Below are positions 30,591 through 39,751 of a stretch of 64,000 bases of DNA, one piece after another. Each line of letters starts with the position of its first letter. Within the stretch, counting starts at the first letter, position 1. The stretch lies in NCBI RefSeq assembly GCF_001571285.1, contig NZ_BCTM01000026.1, positions 1 to 64,000 of the forward strand, given 5' to 3'. A program made the translations under genes and the position numbers. A model generated the notes under the pieces. The model did no database searches, was not told the origin of the DNA, and saw only the letters and a program-made list of their open reading frames with translations. The DNA is from Kluyvera cryocrescens NBRC 102467 (GTDB taxonomy: Bacteria > Pseudomonadota > Gammaproteobacteria > Enterobacterales > Enterobacteriaceae).

Positions 30591-31584
30591 ATATCGATTT
30601 TCCGCATATCCACGGGCTATACACGCGTACGGTGTCCCGGTGTTTGTCGCCGTTGATAATATGCAGCGCGCTGAGACGGCCAATTTCGTAGTGGGGAAGC
30701 TGCACCGTTGAGAGCGGTGGCAGAAATAGATCGCCAATGCCCACCATATTGTCGTAGCCAAGCACCGCCACATCTTCAGGGATACGTAACCCTTGCGCCA
30801 GCAGCGTCTGATAAACCATAAATGCGATGCGGTCGTTGCCGCAGATTATTGAGTCAAACAGCGGTTTGCCCTGAATAATTTGTTCCAGAACACGGGCGGG
30901 AATATCGCGATAGTGTTCATCACCGTGTTCCATATAGACATGCGTCAGCGCGTTCGGGTTAATGTCTGCTTCCCGACAGGCGCGTTCCAGCCCGCGACGG
31001 CGGCGAAGGGTTGCCAAATGATTTTGCGGCAGATGCAGACACAGCGGGCGCTTGTATCCAGCAGCTAATAGGCCGGTGACCGCCGCGTACTGTCCTTGCT
31101 CGTCGTCGGGAATATAGCTCGCAACCGGATGGTGCAGGCTTTCACAGTTTGCCAGTACGCACGGTAGTGTCATCAGTTTGTCGGGAACCGGCACCTGGCG
31201 AAGCCCCATGGTGGTGTAAATAATCCCGCCGGGACGGTGCGATAGCAGCAGATCGACAATTGCTTCTGGTTTATCGTCAGAAAACATATTCACCACGAAG
31301 CTATTCCAGCCGTGGGCCCGCGCTGTTTCCTCAATAGAAAGCGTAATCTCGACGGAAAACGGCGTGGTCACCGTATCTAATGCCAGCACGCCGATGGTTT
31401 TTGCCGTGTCATGTGCGCCACGAATTTTCTTCGCCGACAGATCGGGGACGTAGTTGGTTTGGGCAATGGCAGACTGGACGCGCGCCAGCGTTTCCGGCTT
31501 GAGTTGTTCCGGGCTGTTCAGGGCGCGGGAAACCGTCATGAGTGAGACGTTCGCCAGCTTTGCCACATCTTTCAAGGATGCCAT
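30589..31584 (-). CDS. cscR: Sucrose operon repressor CscR (LacI family)
   Basis: The 331-residue LacI-family regulator (E. coli CscR 331) has the helix-turn-helix SLKDVAKLANVSLMTVSRAL. NYVPDLSAKKIR is the hinge, shared with CscR. Effector-domain segments HRPGGIIYTTMGLRQV and FLPPLSTVQLPHYEIGR are close to CscR. It is divergent from cscB and should bind the two GTTAACGTTA operators in between. In E. coli, cscR is arranged with cscA; here it stands alone opposite a cscBAK run. Confidence 0.92.
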   Translation of the reverse strand: MASLKDVAKLANVSLMTVSRALNSPEQLKPETLARVQSAIAQTNYVPDLSAKKIRGAHDTAKTIGVLALDTVTTPFSVEITLSIEETARAHGWNSFVVNMFSDDKPEAIVDLLLSHRPGGIIYTTMGLRQVPVPDKLMTLPCVLANCESLHHPVASYIPDDEQGQYAAVTGLLAAGYKRPLCLHLPQNHLATLRRRRGLERACREADINPNALTHVYMEHGDEHYRDIPARVLEQIIQGKPLFDSIICGNDRIAFMVYQTLLAQGLRIPEDVAVLGYDNMVGIGDLFLPPLSTVQLPHYEIGRLSALHIINGDKHRDTVRVYSPWICGKSI

Positions 31585-31708
31585 TTTTTACTCCACCGTT
31601 GCCGCTAAACAACTAACTCACTGATGTTAAAGGATTGCGCGCTATTCTAGCGCACTCTATGCCGTTGGCATGGTATCAAATAGTTGATCATGATCTTACT
31701 TTTATTAT

Positions 31709-31784
31709 GTTAACGTTAACTTTTGTGATTAACATCAGATATCGCAGCAAAATCGTATGAGTTATGTTTTTTGTTAACGTTACC
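31709..31784 (+). promoter_or_regulatory. cscR-cscB operators and CRP-like site
   Basis: GTTAACGTTAAC (31709-31720) is a perfect palindrome with the central CG typical of LacI-family operators. GTTAACGTTACC (31773-31784) is a second copy 64 bp away. TGTGATTAACATCAGA (31724-31739) between them is a CRP-like site with one half imperfect. The spacing would allow repressor looping. Confidence 0.78.
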
Positions 31785-31814
31785 ATTGTGGCGTTAATCC
31801 ACGATGAGATTGCC

Positions 31815-33056
31815 ATGATGAAAGAACATCAACCCCGCAGTTACCTGATACTCAGTGCTTTGCTGTTTTTCTTTTTTGTCACCTGGTCCTCTTCCGGCTC
31901 ACTGCTGTCTATCTGGCTCCATCAGGAGGTCGGGCTGAAGCCCGGCGATACCGGGATTATTTATGCCGTACTGTCGGTGTCAGCGTTGTTTGCCCAAATT
32001 TGTTACGGCTTCATTCAGGACCGGCTTGGTCTGCGTAAAAATCTGCTCTGGTACATCACCGTTTTGCTGATTCTCTCGGGGCCTGCGTTTCTGCTCTTTG
32101 GCTATCTGCTCAAACAAAATATCCTGCTCGGCAGTATCTTTGGTGGCATTTACATCGGGTTGACCTTCAATGGTGGGATCGGCGTACTGGAGTCGTACAC
32201 CGAGCGCGTTGCGCGACAGACCCACTTTGAGTTTGGTAAAGCGCGGATGTGGGGCTCGCTGGGGTGGGCGGTCGCCACCTTTTTTGCCGGCCTGCTTTTC
32301 AACATCAACCCCAAGCTTAACTTCGCGGTCGCGACCTGCTCAGGGCTGGTTTTCTTCTTGTTGATGGTGCGCCTGCGCGTGACAAGCGATGAACAAAGTC
32401 GGGTCGCCGAAGAGTCTGGCGGCAAAGTGAAGCTGGAAGACGCACTGCGACTGCTGGTGCTGCCGCGCTTTTGGGCACTGGTATTTTTCGTGGTCGGTAC
32501 CTGTATTTATAGCGTTTACGATCAGCAATTCCCCGTCTATTTCTCCTCTCAGTTCCCAACGTTGCAGGAAGGCAACGCCATGTACGGTTACCTCAACTCA
32601 TTCCAGGTATTCCTGGAAGCGGCGGGAATGTTCTGTGCGCCGTGGCTGGTTAATCGGATTGGCGCTAAAAATGGGCTGATTTTCGCCGGCATGGTGATGG
32701 CGCTGCGCATGGTGGCGTCCGGGCTGGTGGAAGGGCCAGTGCTTATCTCGATAACCAAACTGCTGCACGGCGTTGAGTTGCCGGTGCTGCTGGTTTCCAT
32801 TTTCAAATACAACAGCGCCCATTTTGATAAGCGGCTCTCATCCACGCTGTATCTGGTGGGGTTTGCCTGCACCAGTTCGGTGATTGCCACCGTACTGTCG
32901 CCGCTCGCAGGCTATAGCTATGAAAAATATGGCTTTGCTGAATCCTATCTGTTCATGGGGGCGCTGGTGTTCTGCACCACCTTTATCTCCATTTTCCTTT
33001 TACGCGCCAGTAAGCCCGCTTCTGCCACGCTGCTGCCGCAGTCTTCTGCTGTCTGA
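31815..33056 (+). CDS. cscB: Sucrose permease CscB (MFS, sucrose/H+ symporter)
   Basis: The major-facilitator transporter of the oligosaccharide:H+ symporter family (LacY/CscB) has 413 residues from ATG 31815 (E. coli CscB 415). Twelve hydrophobic segments are visible. GFIQDRLGLRKNLLWY is the loop 2-3 motif, HFEFGKARMWGSLGWA matches the substrate-linked region, and YGYLNSFQVFLEAAGMF and FDKRLSSTLYLVGF are strongly CscB-like. An in-frame start at 31764 would overlap the second operator, so I prefer the MM at 31815/31818. It imports sucrose without phosphorylation, unlike the scr PTS. Confidence 0.9.
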   Translation: MMKEHQPRSYLILSALLFFFFVTWSSSGSLLSIWLHQEVGLKPGDTGIIYAVLSVSALFAQICYGFIQDRLGLRKNLLWYITVLLILSGPAFLLFGYLLKQNILLGSIFGGIYIGLTFNGGIGVLESYTERVARQTHFEFGKARMWGSLGWAVATFFAGLLFNINPKLNFAVATCSGLVFFLLMVRLRVTSDEQSRVAEESGGKVKLEDALRLLVLPRFWALVFFVVGTCIYSVYDQQFPVYFSSQFPTLQEGNAMYGYLNSFQVFLEAAGMFCAPWLVNRIGAKNGLIFAGMVMALRMVASGLVEGPVLISITKLLHGVELPVLLVSIFKYNSAHFDKRLSSTLYLVGFACTSSVIATVLSPLAGYSYEKYGFAESYLFMGALVFCTTFISIFLLRASKPASATLLPQSSAV

Positions 33057-33071
33057 AAAAGAGTAACGACA

Positions 33072-34508
33072 ATGACCTTCTCAATTGCCAAAGCTGAACA
33101 GGAACTACAGACCCGGCGCGCGGCGCTGAATCCGCGCTGGTATCCGCGCTATCACCTCGCACCCCGGGCGGGATGGATGAATGATCCCAACGGGTTGGTA
33201 TGGTTTGACGGCTGGTACCACGCGTTTTATCAACATCATCCCTATTCAACAAAATGGGGGCCGATGCACTGGGGGCATGCCCGAAGTCAGGATCTGGTGC
33301 ACTGGGAGCATTTGCCAGTTGCGCTGGCACCCGAAGGGCCGGAAGACAAAGACGGTTGCTTCTCCGGTTCGGCGGTCGTGGATGGTGATACGCTCGCGCT
33401 GATCTACACCGGGCATAAATTTCATGGCGATCCAGGCAGCGATGACAATCTCTATCAGGTGCAGTGTCTGGCGACCAGCCGGGACGGTATTCACTTTGAA
33501 CGCCAGGGGCAGATCATTGACACCCCAGCAGGCTTGCACCATTTCCGCGATCCGAAGGTCTGGCGCGAAGGGAATGATTGGTACCTGGTTGTCGGCTCAC
33601 GGGTTGGCGATACCGGTCAGGTTCGTCTGTATCGTTCCCGCGATCTCCGGGAGTGGCAGGACGAAGGGATCCTCGCCGAAGCGCAAGAGGGGATGGGCTT
33701 TATGTGGGAATGCCCGGACTTCTTCATGCTCGACGGTAAGCGGGTGCTGATGTTCTCGCCGCAGGGAATGGCGGCAGAAGGCTATCGCAACCGTAATCTT
33801 TTCCAGAGCGGCTATTTGATTGGCGATTGGCAGCCTGGACAGCCGTTTGTGCCTGAAGGTGAATTTATCGAAATGGATCACGGCCATGATTTCTATGCGC
33901 CGCAAAGCTTCCTGACGCCGGATGGCCGACGGATTGTGATGGGGTGGCTGGATATGTGGGAATCGCCGATGCCGGAGCAACGCGATGGCTGGGCGGGAAT
34001 GCTCTCTTTACCGCGTGAAATTCGCCTGGGTGCCGACAACCGTTTAAGAATGACGCCCGCGGAAGAAGTGGCAACGCTGCGCGGCAGTTACTATCCGTTA
34101 CTGGCGCAGCATTTAAAGAACCAATCTTCGCCAATTGTCGGTGATGCTGAGGCGATTGAGCTGGATTTGGTGTGGGATATGAATAGCGCAACTGCCGAAA
34201 GCTATGGCATCGCGCTGGGGGAGGGCCTACGAATCTATGTTGATGCGCAGGCTCAGCGGTTGGTTCTGGAGCGCTGCTACCCTCAGCTACTGCTGGAGGG
34301 GAGCCGCAGCGTGCCGCTGCCTGCCGCCGATCGTCTTGCATTGCGGATTTTTATCGACCGCTCCTCCGTTGAGGTCTTTGTTAATGAGGGGGAGTCCTGC
34401 CTTAGCAGCCGCATCTATCCACAAGAGGCGCAGCGTCAGCTCTTGATGTTTGCCAACAATGGCGATGCAACGCTGAGTTCAGGTGGTTACTGGCCTTTGG
34501 ATAAATAA
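33072..34508 (+). CDS. cscA: Sucrose hydrolase (invertase) CscA, family GH32
   Basis: The 478-residue GH32 enzyme hydrolyses cytoplasmic sucrose to glucose and fructose; there is no signal peptide. AGWMNDPNGLVWFDGWYH holds the nucleophile Asp38, HHFRDPKVWREG the transition-state-stabilising RDP, and FMWECPDFF the acid/base Glu. The C-terminal beta-sandwich includes RIFIDRSSVEVFVNEGESC. It lies 15 nt after cscB and 15 nt before cscK in one operon. Unphosphorylated sucrose is the expected substrate because the partner is a symporter. Confidence 0.93.
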   Translation: MTFSIAKAEQELQTRRAALNPRWYPRYHLAPRAGWMNDPNGLVWFDGWYHAFYQHHPYSTKWGPMHWGHARSQDLVHWEHLPVALAPEGPEDKDGCFSGSAVVDGDTLALIYTGHKFHGDPGSDDNLYQVQCLATSRDGIHFERQGQIIDTPAGLHHFRDPKVWREGNDWYLVVGSRVGDTGQVRLYRSRDLREWQDEGILAEAQEGMGFMWECPDFFMLDGKRVLMFSPQGMAAEGYRNRNLFQSGYLIGDWQPGQPFVPEGEFIEMDHGHDFYAPQSFLTPDGRRIVMGWLDMWESPMPEQRDGWAGMLSLPREIRLGADNRLRMTPAEEVATLRGSYYPLLAQHLKNQSSPIVGDAEAIELDLVWDMNSATAESYGIALGEGLRIYVDAQAQRLVLERCYPQLLLEGSRSVPLPAADRLALRIFIDRSSVEVFVNEGESCLSSRIYPQEAQRQLLMFANNGDATLSSGGYWPLDK

Positions 34509-34523
34509 CGAGGAACAACAGCG

Positions 34524-35468
34524 ATGAATATCTGGGCATTAGGTGATGCGGTGGCCGATCTGCTGCCTGTATCCGGGAATCAGTATGAAGTGTGCCCCGG
34601 CGGCGCGCCGCTGAACGTAGCCGTAGGGGCAGCGCGTTTGGGGTGTCAAAGCGGTTTCATTGGTCGAGTGGGGGACGATCCCTTTGGCCAACTGTTACAG
34701 CAGACGTTAGCCGCCTATGGCGTCAATACCCAAACCATGGAGCGGGATAGTCAGCATCGCACCAGCACCGTTGTGGTTTCGCTGGGCCTGGACGGTGAGC
34801 GGAACTTTACCTTTCTGGTGAGCCCATCGGCCGATCAGTTTCTGTCGCAACAGGCACTGCCGGCTTTTGGGGCCGACATTTTGCACTGCTGCTCGCTGGC
34901 GCTGGTGGCGCCCGTGTGCCGGGAGACGCTGGCGGAGGCGATTGTGCGTGTTAAACGGCAGCAGGGGCTGCTGAGCTTTGATGTTAATTTGCGGGCACAG
35001 ATGTGGCCAGAGCCGCAGATCATGCTGTCGACGGTACACCAGTTTGCTCTGCAGGCCGATATTCTTAAGCTCTCGGAGGAGGAGTGGTACTGGCTTACCG
35101 GGACGCAGGATTTCGGTCAGGCGATGACGGCGATTGCCGCGTATCCCGCCCGGCTGAAAGTGATCACCTACGGCGCGCAAGGTGCGATGGTGCTTTGGCA
35201 AGGGCAGGTGGTGCATTTTTATGGCTATGTGGTGGAAAGCGTCGATACGACTGGGGCCGGCGATGCCTTTATGGCGGGGCTGCTGTCGGGAGTTGCACAA
35301 GATGGGCTGCCAGAGGATTTCGCTCAACTGCATCATCTGATGGCACAGGCGAGCGCCTGCGGAGCGATGGCGACAACGCAGAAAGGTGCGCTGACGGCGG
35401 TACAGGATAACGAAACGGTGGCGCAGTTCATCGGTGAACGGTCGCTACCGGAGTATGAGATAAAATAA
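34524..35468 (+). CDS. cscK: Fructokinase CscK (PfkB family)
   Basis: The 314-residue PfkB-family kinase phosphorylates the fructose released by CscA to fructose 6-phosphate. The N-terminal signature is YEVCPGGAPLNVAVGAARLG. The C-terminal signature VESVDTTGAGDAFMAGLLSG carries the catalytic Asp. GAGGA precedes the ATG. It is the last gene of the cscBAK operon, before a terminator shared with metJ. Length and context favour CscK over ribokinase-type relatives. Confidence 0.93.
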   Translation: MNIWALGDAVADLLPVSGNQYEVCPGGAPLNVAVGAARLGCQSGFIGRVGDDPFGQLLQQTLAAYGVNTQTMERDSQHRTSTVVVSLGLDGERNFTFLVSPSADQFLSQQALPAFGADILHCCSLALVAPVCRETLAEAIVRVKRQQGLLSFDVNLRAQMWPEPQIMLSTVHQFALQADILKLSEEEWYWLTGTQDFGQAMTAIAAYPARLKVITYGAQGAMVLWQGQVVHFYGYVVESVDTTGAGDAFMAGLLSGVAQDGLPEDFAQLHHLMAQASACGAMATTQKGALTAVQDNETVAQFIGERSLPEYEIK

Positions 35469-35485
35469 TCTCATCCTGAAAACGA

Positions 35486-35519
35486 AAAAGCCGGGAAACG
35501 CAGGCGCTTCCCGGCTTTT
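35486..35519. terminator. Bidirectional terminator cscK/metJ
   Basis: AAAAGCCGGGAA and TTCCCGGCTTTT form a 12-bp stem with a 10-nt loop. The T tract is longer on the minus strand (metJ). Confidence 0.88.
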
Positions 35520-35525
35520 ATGGGA

Positions 35526-35843
35526 TTAATACTCCCACGTCTCCGGGTCAATCCCCAGCTCACGCATAATCAGTTTCGCCGCTTCTGGAATTTCATCGCT
35601 GCGCTCTTTACGCAGGTCTTCATCGTTAGGCAATGGTTGACCGGTAAATGCATGCAGGAACGCTTCACACAGCAGTTCGCTGTTGGTGGCGTGACGCAGG
35701 TTGTTAACCTGACGACGCGTGCGTTCATCGGTGAGGATCTTCAACACCTTCAGAGGAATGGAAACCGTAATTTTTTTTACTTGCTCACTCTTCTTACCGT
35801 GCTCAGCGTATGGGCTGATATATTCGCCGCTCCATTCAGCCAT
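35526..35843 (-). CDS. metJ: Methionine repressor MetJ
   Basis: MetJ is a 105-residue ribbon-helix-helix repressor that binds Met boxes with S-adenosylmethionine as co-repressor. The beta-ribbon [15 protein letters not shown] contacts DNA, and [20 protein letters not shown] forms the dimer helices. It is divergent from metB. The Met-box array between them lies on the metB side, and autoregulation is known in E. coli. Confidence 0.98.
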   Translation of the reverse strand: MAEWSGEYISPYAEHGKKSEQVKKITVSIPLKVLKILTDERTRRQVNNLRHATNSELLCEAFLHAFTGQPLPNDEDLRKERSDEIPEAAKLIMRELGIDPETWEY

Positions 35844-36009
35844 GAGATACCTTTAATCCTCTAGTCATTAGTTAACAGGCCGGTTCACGACCATGATCGC
35901 GCGCAGTTTACCGTACAGGCCCCGTTCTGGCACGAGTTAAGCCTTCGCAGATGTGCGCTAATGCATATAATTTTAACGGCTATTTGCCGATAGCTCAATC
36001 TATACGCAA

Positions 36010-36041
36010 AGAAGTTTAGAAGTCTAGATGTATTGACGGCT
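36010..36041 (+). promoter_or_regulatory. Met-box array upstream of metB (and metJ)
   Basis: Four consecutive 8-mers resemble AGACGTCT: AGAAGTTT, AGAAGTCT, AGATGTAT, TGACGGCT. They lie about 60 bp before the metB ATG in the 259-bp metJ-metB gap. Confidence 0.85.
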
Positions 36042-36102
36042 ATGTAAACTATGTTTACTCTGGGGTCTGACTTTTCACAGACCTTGCCAGGAACGAATCC
36101 TC

Positions 36103-37263
36103 ATGACCCGTAAACAGGCCACCATAGCAGTGCGTAGCGGTTTAAATGACGACGAGCAGTACGGTTGTGTTGTCCCGCCTATTCATCTTTCCAGCACCTA
36201 CAACTTTACCGGTTTTAATGAGCCGCGTGCGCATGACTACTCTCGTCGCGGTAACCCGACGCGTGATGTGGTTCAGCGGGCGCTGGCCGAGCTGGAAGGT
36301 GGCGCAGGCGCCGTGATGACCAATACGGGGATGTCGGCGATTCATCTGGTGACCACCGTGTTCCTCAAGCCGGGCGATCTGCTGGTGGCGCCGCACGATT
36401 GTTACGGCGGCAGCTATCGTCTGTTTGATAGCCTGGCAAAACGTGGCTGCTATCGCGTATTGTTTGTCGATCAGGGCAATGAAGACGCGCTGAAAGCCGC
36501 GCTGGCGGAAAAGCCGAAGCTGGTACTGGTGGAAAGCCCAAGCAACCCGCTGCTGCGCGTGGTGGATATTGCCAAAATCTGCAAGCTGGCGCGTGAAGCC
36601 GGTGCCGTGAGCGTGGTGGATAACACCTTCCTGAGCCCGGCGTTGCAGAATCCATTGGCGTTAGGTGCGGACCTGGTGCTGCACTCCTGCACCAAATACC
36701 TGAACGGACACTCCGATGTGGTGGCCGGCGTGGTGATTGCAAAAGATCCTGATACCGTCACAGAACTGGCATGGTGGGCGAATAATATCGGCGTCACCGG
36801 TAGCGCCTTTGACAGCTACCTGCTGCTGCGAGGTCTGCGCACGCTTTCTCCACGTATGGAAGTGGCTCAGCGTAACGCCTATGCCATTGTCGACTTCCTG
36901 AAAACACAGCCGCTGGTGAAAAAGCTGTATCATCCATCCCTGCCGGAAAACCAGGGACATGAAATTGCCGCGCGTCAGCAAAAAGGCTTTGGTGCGATGC
37001 TGAGCTTTGAGCTCGGCGGCGATGAGCAAACGCTGCGTCGTTTCCTGAGCGGACTGTCGCTGTTCACGCTGGCGGAATCGCTGGGTGGCGTGGAGAGTCT
37101 TATCTCTCACGCGGCGACCATGACCCATGCCGGTATGGCGCCAGAAGCGCGCGCCGCCGCAGGGATTTCTGAGACGCTATTGCGTATCTCAACCGGTATT
37201 GAAGATAGTGAAGACTTAATTGCCGATCTGGAAAATGGATTCCGGATTGCAGCCGAGGGGTAA
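36103..37263 (+). CDS. metB: Cystathionine gamma-synthase MetB
   Basis: MetB is a PLP enzyme that joins O-succinylhomoserine and cysteine to cystathionine. The 386-residue protein has the E. coli length. HSCTKYLNGHSDVVAGV holds the Schiff-base lysine (about residue 198), YSRRGNPTRD the phosphate-binding arginine, and DNTFLSPALQNPL the PLP-ring Asp region. metL follows after 2 nt, so the two are co-transcribed under MetJ. Confidence 0.97.
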   Translation: MTRKQATIAVRSGLNDDEQYGCVVPPIHLSSTYNFTGFNEPRAHDYSRRGNPTRDVVQRALAELEGGAGAVMTNTGMSAIHLVTTVFLKPGDLLVAPHDCYGGSYRLFDSLAKRGCYRVLFVDQGNEDALKAALAEKPKLVLVESPSNPLLRVVDIAKICKLAREAGAVSVVDNTFLSPALQNPLALGADLVLHSCTKYLNGHSDVVAGVVIAKDPDTVTELAWWANNIGVTGSAFDSYLLLRGLRTLSPRMEVAQRNAYAIVDFLKTQPLVKKLYHPSLPENQGHEIAARQQKGFGAMLSFELGGDEQTLRRFLSGLSLFTLAESLGGVESLISHAATMTHAGMAPEARAAAGISETLLRISTGIEDSEDLIADLENGFRIAAEG

Positions 37264-37265
37264 AC

Positions 37266-39698
37266 ATGAGTGTGATTGCGCAGGCAGGGGCGAAAGAACG
37301 CCAGCTGCATAAATTTGGTGGGAGTAGTCTGGCGGATGTGAAGTGTTACCTGCGCGTTGCCGGTATTATGGCCGAGTACTCGCAGCCCGGCGATATGATG
37401 GTGGTTTCCGCCGCCGGTAGCACCACCAACCAGCTGATTAACTGGCTGAAGCTCAGCCAGACCGATCGCCTCTCTGCGCATCAGGTTCAGCAGACGCTGC
37501 GCCGCTATCAGTCGGACCTGATTAGCGGCCTGCTGCCCGCTGACATTGCCGACGGCATGATTGCTGATTTTATCCACGACCTCGAGCGCCTGGCGGGCCT
37601 TCTGGATGCTGGCGTCAATGATGCCGTGTATGCGGAAGTGGTCGGCCACGGTGAACTGTGGTCGGCCCGTCTGATGGCGGAAGTGCTCAAGCTACAGGGG
37701 CTCGACGCCGCATGGCTCGACGCGCGCGCCTTTTTACGCGCCGAACGCAGCGCGCAGCCGCAGGTCGATGAGGGGTTATCCTATCCGCTGCTGCAACAGC
37801 TGATGGCCCAGCATCCGGGCAAACGCCTGGTGGTGACCGGTTTTATCAGCCGCAACAACGCCGGTGAAACCGTGCTGCTGGGGCGTAACGGTTCGGACTA
37901 CTCGGCTACGCAAATTGGTGCGCTGGCGGGCGTCTCCCGGGTTACCATCTGGAGCGACGTCGCCGGTGTTTACAGCGCCGACCCGCGTAAAGTCAAAGAT
38001 GCCTGTCTGCTGCCGCTGCTGCGTCTGGACGAAGCCAGCGAGCTGGCGCGTCTGGCGGCACCGGTACTGCATACCCGCACGCTACAGCCGGTTTCCGGCA
38101 GCGATATCGACCTGCAATTACGCTGTAGCTACACCCCCGATCAGGGCTCAACGCGCATTGAACGCGTGCTGGCTTCCGGCACCGGCGCCCGTATTGTCAC
38201 CAGTCACGACGACGTTTGCCTGATTGAGTTTCGCGTTCCAGGCAGCCAGGATTTTAAACTTGCGCATAAAGAAATTGATCAGTTGCTTAAGCGCGCGCAG
38301 ATCCGTCCGCTAGCGGTGGGAATTCATGCCGACCACCGCCTGCTGCAGTTCTGCTATACCTCAGAAGTGGCCGACAGTGCGCTGCGAATTCTCGATGAAG
38401 CCGGTCTGCCGGGTGAACTGCGTCTGCGCCAGGGGCTGGCGCTGGTGGCGATGGTGGGGGCGGGCGTGACGCGTAACCCGCTGCACTGCCACCGTTTCTG
38501 GCAGCAGCTAAAAGGCCAGCCGGTTGAGTTTACCTGGCAGTCGGAAGAGGGGATCAGCCTCGTTGCCGTTCTGCGTGCGGGCCCGACAGAGAGTCTGATT
38601 CAGGGGCTGCATCAGTCGCTGTTCCGCGCGGAAAAACGCATTGGTCTGGTGCTGTTTGGTAAAGGCAACATTGGTTCCCGCTGGCTGGAGCTATTTGCTC
38701 GCGAGCAGGGTACGCTCTCGGCGCGTACCGGTTTTGAATTTGTGCTGGCGGGCGTGGTGGATAGCCGCCGCAGCCTGCTGAGCTACGAAGGGCTAGATGC
38801 CAGCCGCGCGCTGGCCTTCTTCGACGATGAGGCGGTTGAACAGGATGAAGAATCATTATTCCTGTGGATGCGCGCCCACCCGTATGATGATTTAGTGGTG
38901 CTGGATATTACCGCCAGCGAGCAATTGGCCGATCAATATCTGGATTTCGCCAGCCACGGTTTCCACGTGATCAGCGCCAACAAGCTGGCCGGTGCCAGCA
39001 GCAGCGATAAATACCGCCAAATTCACGATGCCTTTGAGAAGACTGGGCGCCATTGGCTATATAACGCGACCGTCGGTGCGGGTCTGCCGGTTAACCATAC
39101 CGTGCGCGATCTGATCGACAGCGGCGATAGCATTCTGGCCATTAGCGGGATTTTCTCCGGGACGCTCTCCTGGCTGTTCCTGCAGTTTGATGGCACCGTG
39201 CCGTTTACCGATTTGGTCGATCAGGCGTGGCAGCAGGGGTTAACCGAACCGGATCCGCGCGTTGACCTGTCCGGGAAAGACGTGATGCGTAAGCTGGTGA
39301 TCCTGGCGCGCGAAGCGGGCTATGACATCGAACCGGATCAGGTACGCGTTGAGTCGTTAGTCCCTGCACACTGCGAAGGGGGGTCCATTGACCATTTCTT
39401 TGAAAACGGTGATGAGCTCAATGAGCAGATGATTCAGCGTCTGGAAGCGGCTCAGGAAATGGGGCTGGTGCTGCGCTACGTGGCGCGTTTTGACGCCAAC
39501 GGCAAAGCGCGCGTTGGCGTGGAAGCGGTGCGTCAGGAGCATCCGCTGGCGGCACTGCTGCCGTGCGATAACGTGTTTGCCATCGAAAGCCGCTGGTATC
39601 GCGATAACCCGTTGGTGATCCGCGGGCCGGGCGCCGGACGCGACGTGACCGCCGGGGCTATTCAGTCGGATATCAACCGTCTGGCGCAACTGCTGTAA
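37266..39698 (+). CDS. metL: Bifunctional aspartokinase II/homoserine dehydrogenase II MetL
   Basis: This 810-residue fusion protein has the E. coli length. The aspartokinase half begins HKFGGSSLADVKCYLRVAG and includes GRNGSDYSATQIGALAGVSRVTIWSDVAGVYSADPR, followed by degenerate ACT repeats. The homoserine dehydrogenase half starts near IGLVLFGKGNIGSRWLELFA (NAD(P) loop) and includes ISANKLAGASSSDKY and GIFSGTLSWLF. It supplies homoserine for methionine synthesis. A REP-like palindrome follows the stop codon in place of a T-tailed terminator. Confidence 0.97.
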   Translation: MSVIAQAGAKERQLHKFGGSSLADVKCYLRVAGIMAEYSQPGDMMVVSAAGSTTNQLINWLKLSQTDRLSAHQVQQTLRRYQSDLISGLLPADIADGMIADFIHDLERLAGLLDAGVNDAVYAEVVGHGELWSARLMAEVLKLQGLDAAWLDARAFLRAERSAQPQVDEGLSYPLLQQLMAQHPGKRLVVTGFISRNNAGETVLLGRNGSDYSATQIGALAGVSRVTIWSDVAGVYSADPRKVKDACLLPLLRLDEASELARLAAPVLHTRTLQPVSGSDIDLQLRCSYTPDQGSTRIERVLASGTGARIVTSHDDVCLIEFRVPGSQDFKLAHKEIDQLLKRAQIRPLAVGIHADHRLLQFCYTSEVADSALRILDEAGLPGELRLRQGLALVAMVGAGVTRNPLHCHRFWQQLKGQPVEFTWQSEEGISLVAVLRAGPTESLIQGLHQSLFRAEKRIGLVLFGKGNIGSRWLELFAREQGTLSARTGFEFVLAGVVDSRRSLLSYEGLDASRALAFFDDEAVEQDEESLFLWMRAHPYDDLVVLDITASEQLADQYLDFASHGFHVISANKLAGASSSDKYRQIHDAFEKTGRHWLYNATVGAGLPVNHTVRDLIDSGDSILAISGIFSGTLSWLFLQFDGTVPFTDLVDQAWQQGLTEPDPRVDLSGKDVMRKLVILAREAGYDIEPDQVRVESLVPAHCEGGSIDHFFENGDELNEQMIQRLEAAQEMGLVLRYVARFDANGKARVGVEAVRQEHPLAALLPCDNVFAIESRWYRDNPLVIRGPGAGRDVTAGAIQSDINRLAQLL

Positions 39699-39708
39699 GC
39701 TCCCTCTT

Positions 39709-39745
39709 CTTATCCGGCCCGCGTATTATTCGCAGGCCGGATAAG
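39709..39745. repeat. REP-like palindrome after metL
   Basis: CTTATCCGGCC (39709-39719) and GGCCGGATAAG (39735-39745) form an 11-bp stem with a 15-nt loop, between the convergent metL and decarboxylase-like genes. Confidence 0.75.
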
Positions 39746-39751
39746 CCGTTT

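Noticed and set aside
31764-31814. Earlier start for cscB
   Set aside because: Would place the second operator inside the coding region and add residues not present in other CscB/LacY proteins.
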